A stretch of 64,000 nt of DNA from Stagnimonas sp965279705 (GTDB lineage: Bacteria > Pseudomonadota > Gammaproteobacteria > Nevskiales > Nevskiaceae), in contig OZ257257.1 in the NCBI GenBank assembly GCA_965279705.1, positions 2,542,001-2,606,000 of the forward strand, read 5' to 3'. The notes beneath the pieces are model-generated. The model saw nothing but the letters and a program-made list of their open reading frames with translations, ran no database searches and was not told the origin of the DNA. Both the position numbers and the translations under genes were made by a program. Each line of letters opens with the position of its first letter. Positions within the stretch are counted from its first letter, which is position 1. This document shows positions 33,853 through 42,516 of this stretch, in pieces.

Positions 33853-34989
33853 CTACTTGTGGATGACCGCCTGCACTTCGACCCGACGATCCAGTTGCAG
33901 ACAGCGGATCAAGCCAGCAGATGCCGCAGCGCCCGCGGGCTCAGCGCAGTCGCCTGGCCGGGTGCGCGGCGCCGACTCTCCCAGACCCTTGGCGTCGATC
34001 TTTCCTGACGGAATCTGAGCCGTCTCGACCAGATAGTTCTTCACCGTTTCGGCACGCTGAAGCGAGAGTGCGTCGTTGTAGGCGGCGCTGCCCAGACGGT
34101 CGGTGTGCCCCCTGACAGTGATGACGTCGTACTCGCTGCCCTTGATCTCGCCCGCGAAACGGTCGAGTGCCTGTCGGCCTTCGGGCTTGATGCTGGCGCG
34201 GTTGAAGTCGAACTGTGAATCAGCCGAAAGTGTCAACGAGCGCTTAATCAAAGGCGGTACGGGCGGTAGCGGCGGCGCGCTGGGCGGTGCAGCGGCTGCG
34301 ACCGGCTCTGGCTGCGTGTAGGCCACAACAGGCTGGCTCTTGAAGCGATACACCAGCCCCAGCGAGGCAAGATCAACATCGCCATCGTTGCCCACAGCAT
34401 CGTCGACGCGATAGCGCTCCAGTTCGGCGCGCAGGCCAAGCTGTGGTGTGAGCGCGTATTCGAGCCCGGCACCCACCTTGTAGTTGATACCCTTTTCCTT
34501 ACGGTTCGGGTCGGTCACTCCCACCGCGCCCGTGCCCTGGAAAGCGGCCTTGCTCTCGGTGTAATGCGCACCCGCGCGGCCAAAAGCCGAAAAGCGCTCG
34601 GTGAGCGGCAGGATGCCGACAGCATCGAGATTCACGCCCCGGTACTGCGCCTCGCCGCGCAGCGTGCCCGGCGGTTGCGTGGTGGCGGTGAAGTCGAACT
34701 GGCCAAGATCGAAATATCCGCCCTCGAGCGCAAAGTAGCGCCCGAACTGGTAGCCACCGAGCAGCTTGAAGCCCAGGTCGCGGGTGTCCTTTTCGATCTG
34801 CGTCTGGGCAAAGCCCTGGGCTGCGAGGCTGTTGGCGATGCGCGCGTCCTCGATGGTGGCCAGCGACTGGCCGACGCCGAAGCCGGCATACCAGCCGCTC
34901 TTGTCCGTGGCCTCATCGGCGTGCACGTGGCTCGCAGCAGTAGAGAGGGCGAGTGCCGCGAGAATGTTGCTTGCTGTGGTGATTTTCAT
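33853..34989 (-). CDS. OmpA-family outer-membrane porin
   Basis: The 378-residue protein has a signal peptide (ILAALALSTAASHVHADE). An N-terminal 8-stranded OmpA_membrane barrel (GWYAGFGVGQSLATI ... FALEGGYFDLGQFDF ... GAGLEYALTPQLGLRAELERY ... LASLGLVYRF) is followed by a Pro/Ala hinge and the OmpA_C domain (SADSQFDFNRASIKPEG, VRGHTDRLGSAAYNDALSLQRA). The C-terminal loop has two Cys (GDCAEPAG ... IRCLQLD), as in E. coli OmpA, which may form a disulfide. It anchors the outer membrane to peptidoglycan. It follows the giant lipoprotein gene by 17 bases and is probably co-transcribed. Confidence 0.9.
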   Translation of the reverse strand: MKITTASNILAALALSTAASHVHADEATDKSGWYAGFGVGQSLATIEDARIANSLAAQGFAQTQIEKDTRDLGFKLLGGYQFGRYFALEGGYFDLGQFDFTATTQPPGTLRGEAQYRGVNLDAVGILPLTERFSAFGRAGAHYTESKAAFQGTGAVGVTDPNRKEKGINYKVGAGLEYALTPQLGLRAELERYRVDDAVGNDGDVDLASLGLVYRFKSQPVVAYTQPEPVAAAAPPSAPPLPPVPPLIKRSLTLSADSQFDFNRASIKPEGRQALDRFAGEIKGSEYDVITVRGHTDRLGSAAYNDALSLQRAETVKNYLVETAQIPSGKIDAKGLGESAPRTRPGDCAEPAGAAASAGLIRCLQLDRRVEVQAVIHK

Positions 34990-35006
34990 GGGGTTCTCGC
35001 GGCGGA

Positions 35007-38000
35007 TCAGGGGGCAGGCACATTGATGACGGTGTTGGTCATCGTCACGCCGGCACTGAGCGACACTGCCCGGCCGTTGAGGGTGGTGGTCACCGCTGTC
35101 GGCGGGCTGCCGCCGGTGGTGGAGATGGCGTTGCCGGCGTCCGACAGCAGCGTGCCGACGAAGGTGGCACCGGTGCCGATCACCGCACCGCCGGGCACGT
35201 ACCAGAAGACGTTCTTCGGCTGCGCGCCGTTAATGAGCAGCACCTGGATCGGCACCGCCGGGGTGGCGGGGCCAGTGACGCCGACGTTGAGCGTGCCGGT
35301 GCCGGCGGCCGTCTGGAACACCCACACCGCGTTGGCATCGCCGCCCGCATCGAGCGTGAGATTGGCCGTGGTGCGGCCAGCGCCGCCGATATCAAAGGTG
35401 CCGGCGGCCGAGAGGTAGATGCCCGGCGGCAGCGTGCGGCCTGCGAGCTCGTCCGGCCCGCCGCCCGCACCGCCGCAACTCGGGCACTGCGCGAGGTTGG
35501 AGACATCCACACCCCCCGGCAGGCTGCCAGGCGAGATGGCGTTGAAGGCGAGCAGCGCATCCGAACGCGCCTGGGTGACGGTTGCCCCCGCCACCGAGCC
35601 GGGCGGCGCGGTGGCGGAATACACCAGGCCATTCACGAAGCCATTGTTGTTGGGTGTGATGGTGTAGACGTTGCCGCCCGCGTCGCGGAAGCCGGTGACC
35701 GTGGTGGACGCACCGCTCACCCCGACGTCGCCGTTGATCACCGTGTTCAAGCCATCGTTGGTGACGGTGGCACCCGAGAAGGCACCGAAGGGGGCAATCG
35801 CGCCCAGCACCGGGGCTGTGGTGCACAGCGCCGCGCTGGTGGTGAAGCTGATGACGCGATCCACCGCCAGCGTGTTGCCGGCGATATCCCGCACGCCCGT
35901 CGGGCCGCCGCGCAGGGTGGCGGTGTAGCTGGTCGATGGATTGCCGATGAGGTTGGCATCCGGGTTGAAGGTGGCGATGTTGTTGACGCTGTCGTAGGCC
36001 ACCACGCCGCTCACCGTCGCCCCGCCGCTCACCATCAGCGTGAAGGTGGCGGTGGTGATGCTGAGCGGGTCCATCGCCTCGCTGAAGCGGGCGCTGAGCG
36101 TCTTGTTGACGCAGACGCCCACCGCGCCATTGGCGGGGTTGGTGGAGAGCACCGTCGGTGCCGTGACGTCGGGGGCGGCACCGGTCATGAAGCTCGATGT
36201 GAAGGCCATCGCCAGCGTGTTGCCGGCGGCGTCGCTCGCGGCCGTCGTCACCGTGACGGTGCAGCTCTGGTTGGCCGGCAGGTTGCTGGCGGGCGTGAAG
36301 CTCGCGCTGTTGCTGGCCATCGCGTAGGCGACCGTGCCGGTGATCGGCGTACCCACCGGGCAGGCCAGCGTCAGGCTGCTGGCGGTGAGGCTGAGCGGGT
36401 CCATTGCCTCGCTGAAGCTCACCGTCACCGCACTATTGACTGCGACATTGCTGGCCCCCGACGCCGGCAACACGGTCGTGACCGTGGGGCGCGTGGTGTC
36501 GGGCGCGGCACTGGTGCTGAAGCTCCAGTTGAACGTGCTGGCGAGCGCGTTGCCCGCCAGGTCGCGCGCACCGGTGGTGATGGCGGCCACACAGGTCACG
36601 CCCGAAGGCAGCGGGCTGCTGGGCGTAAAGGTGGCGACGTTACCGCTCATGGCGTAGCCCACCGTGCCGGTGATGGCCGTGCCGCTCGGGCAGGCCAGCG
36701 TGAAGCTCGCGCTGGTGATGCTGAGCGGGTCCATCGCCTCGCTGAAGCTGGCGGTGACGGCGGTGTTGATGGCGACGGCCGTCGCACCATTGGCTGGGAA
36801 CACCATGCTCACCGTCGGCGGCGTGGTGTCGGGCGCGGCGGCAGTGCTGAAGCTCCAGTTGAACGGCGTGGCCAAGGGATTGCCCGCAAGGTCACGTGCG
36901 CCAGTGGTGATCGTTGCCGCGCACGTCACGCCCGTGGGCAGCGGACTGCTCGGCGTGAAGGTGGCGACGCTGCCGCTCGTGGCATAGGCCACGGTGCCGG
37001 TGATGGCCGAGCCTGCTGGGCAGGCCAGCGTGAAGCTCGCGGCGGTGAGGCTGGCAGGCGTCATCGCCTCGCTGAAGCTTGCCGTGACGGCGGTGTTGGT
37101 TGCGACTGCTGTTGCGCCATTGACTGGCATCACAGAGGTCACCGTCGGCGGTGTGGTGTCGGGTGCGGCTGCCGTCGTGAAGCTCCAGTTGAAGGCAGTT
37201 GCCAAGGCGTTGCCTGCAAGGTCGCGCACGGCGGTGGTGATCCTTGCGGCGCAGGTCGCGCTCGTGGGCAGTGGGCTGCTCGGCGTGAAGGTCGCCACAT
37301 TGCCGCTGGTGGCATAGGCCACGGTGCCGGTGATAGCCGAGCCTGCCGGGCAAGCCAGCGTGAAGCTCGCGGTGGTGATGCTGGCGGGCGCCATTGCTTC
37401 GCTGAAGCTCGCCGTAACGGCGGTGTTGGTCGCCACCATCGTCGCGACATTGAGGGGCGCAACGGCGCTCACCGTCGGTGCCGTGGTGTCGGGTGCTGCC
37501 GCGGTGGTGAAGGTGGATGTGAACGGCGCGGCCAGCGTGTTACCGGCCACATCGCGCGCGGCCGTGCTCAGCGTCACCGTGCAACTGGTGTTGGCGGGCA
37601 GCGGGCTTGCGAGCGTGAAGCTCGCCGAGTTGCTGCTGGTGGTGTAGCTGACGTTGCCGCCGATGCCGGTGCCGGTGGGGCAAGCCAAGCTCAGGCTGGT
37701 GGTACTAATGCTCAGTGGGTCCATCGCCTCGCTGAAGCTGAGCGTGACGGCGCTGTTGATGGCAATGCCGGTTGCGCCATTGACGGGCAGCACGGCGGTG
37801 ACGGTCGGGCGCGTGGTGTCGGGTGCCGCGCTGGTGGTGAAGCTCCAGTTGAAGGGGCTGGCCAGCGCATTACCGGCGGTGTCGCGCGCAGCGCTGGTAA
37901 TGGTCGCGGTGCAGAGGCTCGCGGCCGGCAGCGCGCTGCTGGGCGTGAAGGTCGCCGCGTTGCCGCTGATGGCGTAGCTCACCGTGCCGGTGATGCCGGT

Positions 38001-38933
38001 GCCGCTCGGGCAGGCCAGCGTGAAGCTCATGGTGCTGATACTGAGCGGGTCCATTGCCTCACTGAAGCTCGCGGTGAGTGCCGTGTTGATCGCTACGGCA
38101 GTGGCACCGTTGGCGGGCGATACCGCCGACACCGTCGGTGCCGCGGTGTCGGGGGCGGCAGCAGTGGTGAAGCTCCAGGTGAAGGGCGCAGCCAAGGCAT
38201 TTCCGGCGGCGTCGCGCAGCGCGGTGGTGAGTGTGGCGGTGCAGGTGGTGCTCACCGGCAGCGCGGCCGTGGGCGTCAAGGTGACTGTGTTGCTGTTGTT
38301 GACGTAGGCGACGCTACCGCTCACGGCCACGCCACTCGGGCAGGCCAGCAGCACGCTCGACGCCGTCACGCTCATGGGGTCGAGCGCTTCGTTGAAGGTA
38401 GCTGCGAGTGCTGCGTTGGTGGCCACGTTCACCGCATTGGCCAGCGGCTGCGTGCTGATCACCACCGGTGCGACGGTGTCGGGTGCGACACCGGTGGTAA
38501 AGCGCCACACGAAGGGCGCAGCCAGCGTGTTGCCGCGTAGATCGCGCACGGCGGTGCTAAGGGTAGCCACGCAAGTGGTGTTCGCAGGCAAGGCTGCTGC
38601 GGGTGTGAAGGTGGCGAGGCTGCCGCTCGCCGAGTAGCTCACCGTGCCGCTCTTTGCGGCAGCGGCGGGGCAGGCCAGCGTGAAGCTCGATGGCGTCAGG
38701 CTGGCGGGGTCCATCACCTCGCTGAAGGCGGCAGTGACGGCGCGGGTGTTCACCGACACATTGCTGGCGTCGGCAAGCGGGGTAACGGCCGTCACGCGCG
38801 GCGTGATGAGCGTGGCACCGCCACTGCCGAGAATCGGATCACGACCGCCACCACCGCAGGCAGCAACCCCGGATGACAAGACCAGTACAGCCAACCACCT
38901 CGCCATGTGAGCGCAGGCATTCTTGTTCATCAT
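35007..38933 (-). CDS. Giant lipoprotein: nine Ig-like repeats plus ice-binding-like (DUF3494) domain
   Basis: The 1308-residue protein has a lipoprotein signal ending in GVAAC followed by a Gly spacer. Nine tandem repeats of about 110 residues follow (roughly residues 45-1040). Each has the SbsA/Big_5-type pattern: TVxxVxPxxGA, VTASFSEAMDPLSIT, FTLACP, ATFTPSSPLP, a second Cys (TCxATIT), RDLAGNALA and FNWSFTTAAAPDTT. The C-terminus (about 1045-1308) matches ice-binding-like DUF3494 domains: PFGAFSGATVTNDG, INGDVGVSG, TLPPGIYLSAAGTFDI, LTLDAGGDANAVWVFQT and TFVGTLLSDAGNAIST. Likely role: cell-surface, lipid-anchored adhesin or ice/surface-binding protein. GGGGAAC precedes the tandem ATGs. Confidence 0.85.
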   Translation of the reverse strand: MMNKNACAHMARWLAVLVLSSGVAACGGGGRDPILGSGGATLITPRVTAVTPLADASNVSVNTRAVTAAFSEVMDPASLTPSSFTLACPAAAAKSGTVSYSASGSLATFTPAAALPANTTCVATLSTAVRDLRGNTLAAPFVWRFTTGVAPDTVAPVVISTQPLANAVNVATNAALAATFNEALDPMSVTASSVLLACPSGVAVSGSVAYVNNSNTVTLTPTAALPVSTTCTATLTTALRDAAGNALAAPFTWSFTTAAAPDTAAPTVSAVSPANGATAVAINTALTASFSEAMDPLSISTMSFTLACPSGTGITGTVSYAISGNAATFTPSSALPAASLCTATITSAARDTAGNALASPFNWSFTTSAAPDTTRPTVTAVLPVNGATGIAINSAVTLSFSEAMDPLSISTTSLSLACPTGTGIGGNVSYTTSSNSASFTLASPLPANTSCTVTLSTAARDVAGNTLAAPFTSTFTTAAAPDTTAPTVSAVAPLNVATMVATNTAVTASFSEAMAPASITTASFTLACPAGSAITGTVAYATSGNVATFTPSSPLPTSATCAARITTAVRDLAGNALATAFNWSFTTAAAPDTTPPTVTSVMPVNGATAVATNTAVTASFSEAMTPASLTAASFTLACPAGSAITGTVAYATSGSVATFTPSSPLPTGVTCAATITTGARDLAGNPLATPFNWSFSTAAAPDTTPPTVSMVFPANGATAVAINTAVTASFSEAMDPLSITSASFTLACPSGTAITGTVGYAMSGNVATFTPSSPLPSGVTCVAAITTGARDLAGNALASTFNWSFSTSAAPDTTRPTVTTVLPASGASNVAVNSAVTVSFSEAMDPLSLTASSLTLACPVGTPITGTVAYAMASNSASFTPASNLPANQSCTVTVTTAASDAAGNTLAMAFTSSFMTGAAPDVTAPTVLSTNPANGAVGVCVNKTLSARFSEAMDPLSITTATFTLMVSGGATVSGVVAYDSVNNIATFNPDANLIGNPSTSYTATLRGGPTGVRDIAGNTLAVDRVISFTTSAALCTTAPVLGAIAPFGAFSGATVTNDGLNTVINGDVGVSGASTTVTGFRDAGGNVYTITPNNNGFVNGLVYSATAPPGSVAGATVTQARSDALLAFNAISPGSLPGGVDVSNLAQCPSCGGAGGGPDELAGRTLPPGIYLSAAGTFDIGGAGRTTANLTLDAGGDANAVWVFQTAAGTGTLNVGVTGPATPAVPIQVLLINGAQPKNVFWYVPGGAVIGTGATFVGTLLSDAGNAISTTGGSPPTAVTTTLNGRAVSLSAGVTMTNTVINVPAP
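35815..38801 (-). repeat. Tandem 330-bp coding repeats (nine units)
   Basis: Nine Ig-like modules of about 110 codons follow each other with near-constant 330-bp period. Units 5 to 7 are almost identical over long stretches, for example TGTVAYATSG(N/S)VATFTPSSPLPT in two of them, while units 1 and 9 are divergent. This suggests recent duplication or gene conversion in the middle. The unusually long open frames on the opposite strand at the same period are a by-product of the repeat composition. Confidence 0.85.
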
Positions 38934-39102
38934 TTTGTTCCCCGGTGAATGGGATTTAGTGAGTCAGCGGCGCTGATTCGCAATCCGATCTTTTTCTACT
39001 GATTCACTTTGCAGTGATGACCGGGTATGGCAGTGCAGACTGATGGGCGTCTGAACGGCGCGTCTCTTTTACGCGCGTGTACTGGGATGCTTTGGCGAGC
39101 GA

Positions 39103-39564
39103 TCAGACGGAGGTCATCGCCGGAAACGCATCCGCCTCCAGCGCTTCGAGCAGCGCGACGCGACCCTGCCCTTGGGTAGTCAGATTAATTTTCAAGGTTG
39201 CGGGCGGCAGCAGCGCCCCACCCTTTTCAGGCCACTCCACCAGCCACCACGCCAGCGACGGCGGCTCGTCGAACACGCCCAGGCCGTACAGCTCTTCCGG
39301 TTCGGATAGGCGATACAGGTCCATGTGCAGCACCCGTCGCCCGGCCAGATCGTAGGGCTCGACCAAGGTGTAGGTCGGGCTTTTCACCGCGCCGACCGCA
39401 CCCAGGGCGCGCAGGCAGGCGCGAGCCAGTGTGGTTTTGCCGGCCCCGAGGTCACCGTGCAGTGTGACGACCCCGCCGCGACGGCTGCGCATCAGCCCGG
39501 CCAGCGCCACGCCGAGCCGTTCGGTCGCGGCCTCATTGGCCAGCACGTGGCGTTGCTCAAGCAT
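39103..39564 (-). CDS. tsaE: tRNA threonylcarbamoyladenosine biosynthesis ATPase TsaE
   Basis: The 153-residue protein has P-loop GDLGAGKTTLARA, VKSPTYTLVEPYD and the HMDLYRL Walker-B-like segment, then VEWPEKGG. TsaE drives the TsaB-TsaD-TsaE cycle that makes t6A37 on tRNAs reading ANN codons; it is essential in many bacteria. It lies 32 bases from divergent queG. The nnr (yjeF) gene that normally separates tsaE from queG in gammaproteobacteria is missing here. Downstream, the usual neighbour amiB is displaced by two envelope genes. Confidence 0.95.
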   Translation of the reverse strand: MLEQRHVLANEAATERLGVALAGLMRSRRGGVVTLHGDLGAGKTTLARACLRALGAVGAVKSPTYTLVEPYDLAGRRVLHMDLYRLSEPEELYGLGVFDEPPSLAWWLVEWPEKGGALLPPATLKINLTTQGQGRVALLEALEADAFPAMTSV

Positions 39565-39596
39565 GGGTTTTTACTCTTGCGTCGTACACTGCGGGG

Positions 39597-40697
39597 GTGA
39601 TGTCATCCATGCCCCCATTCTACGAAGCGCCCGCGGATTTGCCTGCCAAGATCAGGGATTGGGCGCGCGCACTGGGCTTTGCAGATGCCGGCATCGCCGA
39701 GCTGACGCTCACCGACGACGTGGCGCATCTCAAGAGCTGGCTCGCCGAAGGTCTGCATGGGCAGATGGCCTTCCTCGGCCGTGACGTGGAGAAGCGCGCG
39801 CATCCCACAGGCCTGATGCCCGGCACCGTCTCGGTGATCTCCGTGCGGCTGGACTACCGGCCGCAGGCCGAGATAGCGGAAGCCGTGCTGGCCGATGGCG
39901 AAGCCGCCTATCTCTCGCGTTACGCGCTGGGCCGCGACTACCACAAGCTGATGCGCAGCCGCCTGCTGAAGTTGGGTGCCAAGCTCGAAGCCGAGATTGC
40001 GCCGCACGGCTTTCGCGTGCTCACCGACTCGGCCCCCGTGCTCGAAAAAGCGCTGGCCCGCAACGCGCGGCTGGGCTGGATCGGCAAGAACACCCTGCTG
40101 CTCAACCGCAAGGCCGGCTCGTGGTTTTTTCTGGGCGAGCTCTACACCGACCTCGCCTTGCCGCTGGATGCCGCACCACTCGCCCACAACCATTGCGGCA
40201 GCTGCACCGCCTGCCTCGATGTCTGCCCGACCAAGGCCTTCAACGGCCCGTATCGACTCGATGCGCGCAAGTGCATCAGCTATCTCACCATCGAGCATCG
40301 CGGCGCCTTCCCCGTCGAGCTGCGTGCACTCATGGGCAACCGCATCTTCGGCTGCGACGACTGCCAGCTGGTCTGCCCCTGGAACCGTTACGCACAGAGC
40401 ACCACCGAAACCGATTTCACGCCGCGCCACGGGCTCGACGCCGCAAAGCTCGTCGACCTATTCGCCTGGGACGAAGCCACCTGGCTCGCGCGCACCGAGG
40501 GCATGGCGCTGCGGCGTCTCGACCACGCCCGCTGGCTGCGCAACATTGCCGTCGCACTCGGCAATGCACCGAGCTCGCCCGGCGTGACCTCAGCGCTCAT
40601 CAGCCGCCAGCACCATACCGACGACGCCGTACGCGAACACGTCGCCTGGGCACTGGCCCAACACGACTCGCGTCAGGCAGCGGCGAGCAACTCGTAA
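39597..40697 (+). CDS. queG: Epoxyqueuosine reductase
   Basis: The 366-residue protein starts GTG-ATG (39597 or 39600). It contains the QueG N-terminal region (IRDWARALGFADAGIAEL), DYHKLMRSRLLKLG, a catalytic-domain stretch DSAPVLEKALARNARLGWIGKNT, and two [4Fe-4S] clusters (NHCGSCTACLDVCPTKAF and FGCDDCQLVCPWNRYA). A HEAT-like C-terminus follows. It uses cobalamin and iron-sulfur clusters to reduce epoxyqueuosine to queuosine in tRNA. Its last 25 bases overlap the 3' end of the convergent LLM oxidoreductase gene. Confidence 0.95.
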   Translation: MMSSMPPFYEAPADLPAKIRDWARALGFADAGIAELTLTDDVAHLKSWLAEGLHGQMAFLGRDVEKRAHPTGLMPGTVSVISVRLDYRPQAEIAEAVLADGEAAYLSRYALGRDYHKLMRSRLLKLGAKLEAEIAPHGFRVLTDSAPVLEKALARNARLGWIGKNTLLLNRKAGSWFFLGELYTDLALPLDAAPLAHNHCGSCTACLDVCPTKAFNGPYRLDARKCISYLTIEHRGAFPVELRALMGNRIFGCDDCQLVCPWNRYAQSTTETDFTPRHGLDAAKLVDLFAWDEATWLARTEGMALRRLDHARWLRNIAVALGNAPSSPGVTSALISRQHHTDDAVREHVAWALAQHDSRQAAASNS

Positions 40698-41659
40698 CTC
40701 CGCAGGCGCGCCGCGTGGTCGTGGATGTTGCACACGGCCATCACCTCGTCCGCACCGCTCTCCTGCACCAGCTGTTCGATCTGCGCGCGCACGACGGCCG
40801 GACTGCCGATCACCGTGCGGCTGCGATAGTCGCGCACCGCCTCACGCTCGGCCGGCGAATAGGGATAGGCGAGTGCTTCCTCGGGGCTCGGCAGCGGCTT
40901 GAACTCGCCGCGGCGAATGCGCAGCCAGGCGAGATCCATGGTGGTGGCGAGGCGATCGGCCTCGGCGTCGGTTTCGGCGCACACCACTGCCACGCCGAGA
41001 ATCGCATGTGGCTTGGCGAAGTCGGCCGAGGGCCTGAAGCTCTCGCGATAGGCACGAAATGCGGGGCCCGCAGGGTCCGGGCTGAAGTGGCTGGCAAAGC
41101 TGTAGCCCATGCCCGCCGAACCCGCCCACTGCGCAGAGGCACCGCTGGAGCCGAGCAAGGTGATCGGCGGCAGCGGCACCTCGCCCGGCACGGCCACGAT
41201 GCGCCGAAACGGATGGTTGTCCGGGAAGGCCCGCTGCCCGGTAAACGCCAGCAACTCCGCTAGCAAGCCTGGAAACTCGTTGCCATCCACCGCCCGCAGC
41301 GCGCGGCTGGCGTTGCCGTCCGACCCCGGCGCGCGGCCGATGCCGAGGTCGATGCGATCCGGGTGCAAGGCCGCCAGCGTGCGGAAGGTTTCCGCCACCT
41401 TCAGCGGCGTGTGGTTGGGCAACATGATGCCGCCCGAGCCGACGCGAATCGTCGTGGTCGCTGCTGCAATGTGGCCGATGAGAATCTCCGGTGCCGAGCT
41501 GGCCACACTCGGCATGGAGTGATGCTCGGCGAACCAGTAGCGCACATAGCCCAAGCGTTCACCCAGCCGCGCCAAGTCCACCGTGCGCCGCAGGGCCTCA
41601 GCCGCCGAGGTGCCAGTGGGCACGGGGACGAGATCGAGAATGGAGAGGGGGATGGACAT
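40673..41659 (-). CDS. LLM-class flavin-dependent oxidoreductase
   Basis: The 328-residue protein has the luciferase-like TIM-barrel: LARLGERLGYVRYWFAEHH, GHIAAATTTIRVGSGGIMLPNH, KVAETFRTLAALHPDRIDLGIGRAPG and the C-terminal VIGSPAVVRAQIEQLVQESGADEVM. It belongs to the MsnO8-like group of FMN/FMNH2-dependent monooxygenases; the substrate is unknown. It converges on queG and overlaps it by 25 bases (40673-40697). No flavin reductase is nearby. Confidence 0.88.
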   Translation of the reverse strand: MSIPLSILDLVPVPTGTSAAEALRRTVDLARLGERLGYVRYWFAEHHSMPSVASSAPEILIGHIAAATTTIRVGSGGIMLPNHTPLKVAETFRTLAALHPDRIDLGIGRAPGSDGNASRALRAVDGNEFPGLLAELLAFTGQRAFPDNHPFRRIVAVPGEVPLPPITLLGSSGASAQWAGSAGMGYSFASHFSPDPAGPAFRAYRESFRPSADFAKPHAILGVAVVCAETDAEADRLATTMDLAWLRIRRGEFKPLPSPEEALAYPYSPAEREAVRDYRSRTVIGSPAVVRAQIEQLVQESGADEVMAVCNIHDHAARLRSYELLAAA

Positions 41660-41754
41660 GGTGGAGCCTCAAGTACAGCAAGGCCTTAATAGTGGTGGCG
41701 ATTGGCACTACTGCAATATGTAATCACTGCTGCCAATCACGGACACTGAAACCA

Positions 41755-42420
41755 ATGTTCAAGATCGTTTGGGAAATCACAGTTCAAGCCTACTTGGCGC
41801 TGAGGTCGGACGCGCCGCGACTTCTGCGAATTTGTGCGCTGCCGGCAGCATTGATCGTTGTTCCCGACCTACTGGCGTTGTCATTTCCATCAATAAGGCC
41901 AGCCCTTCTTTTCGCATCTTTTGTTGGGTACATCTTACTGGCCGTGCAGGTGCATCAGTACATTCTGCCCGCCAACACTGCGACTGGCCTTGCCGCAGCG
42001 TTCAAGCTGCATGCAAGGTTTTCTTTGTGGCTTTTGGGCCTTGGCTTGCTACTACTGGCATCTCTTCTGCCGTTGTTGGCCATATCAAAAGCCGCATGGT
42101 TTGCATGGCCTCTAGCGCTACTGCCTGGGGCTTACTTCACAGCTCGTCTGAGCTTGGTGTTACCAGACCGTGCAATCGGCGGCATAAGTCGTATCAGCAC
42201 AATCTGGAATTGGTCTGATGGCAATGGGTGGAGGCTGGTGATGGTTCTATACATCCCGCCCATAGCGATCAATGGGCTTCTTTCATTGCTTTTCGCTTCA
42301 GCTTCGGACGACATAGAACGTCTAATTGCAGTGTTTGCATCAATACCTGTGGCAGTTTTTGAGGTGGCGCTTCTCTCCTGCAGCTACATGAGCCTGAAAG
42401 AGCGGAGTAAAAATCGTTAG
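41755..42420 (+). CDS. Hypothetical integral membrane protein
   Basis: A 221-residue protein from the ATG at 41755; a longer frame to 41491 overlaps the divergent LLM gene and is not supported. Five to six hydrophobic helices are visible, for example CALPAALIVVPDLLALSF, FASFVGYILLAVQVHQYIL, LWLLGLGLLLLASLLPLLAI and WPLALLPGAYFTARL. No family is recognised. By eye, the gene is less GC-rich than its neighbours, which hints at recent acquisition. The Shine-Dalgarno sequence is weak. Confidence 0.65.
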   Translation: MFKIVWEITVQAYLALRSDAPRLLRICALPAALIVVPDLLALSFPSIRPALLFASFVGYILLAVQVHQYILPANTATGLAAAFKLHARFSLWLLGLGLLLLASLLPLLAISKAAWFAWPLALLPGAYFTARLSLVLPDRAIGGISRISTIWNWSDGNGWRLVMVLYIPPIAINGLLSLLFASASDDIERLIAVFASIPVAVFEVALLSCSYMSLKERSKNR

Positions 42421-42516
42421 AGGATCAAGCTTGATGGGCGGCTCTTGCCCATATCCTTTTCTTTACCTGCCGCAATCCCTGATGATGCGAACAAGCCTCT
42501 CGCATCCTCCAAGCCC

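Noticed and set aside
36040..38910. Series of plus-strand ORFs of about 107 codons with 330-bp spacing
   Set aside because: They are the antisense shadow of the Ig repeat gene; the regular spacing comes from the repeat and none has a ribosome-binding site or domain.
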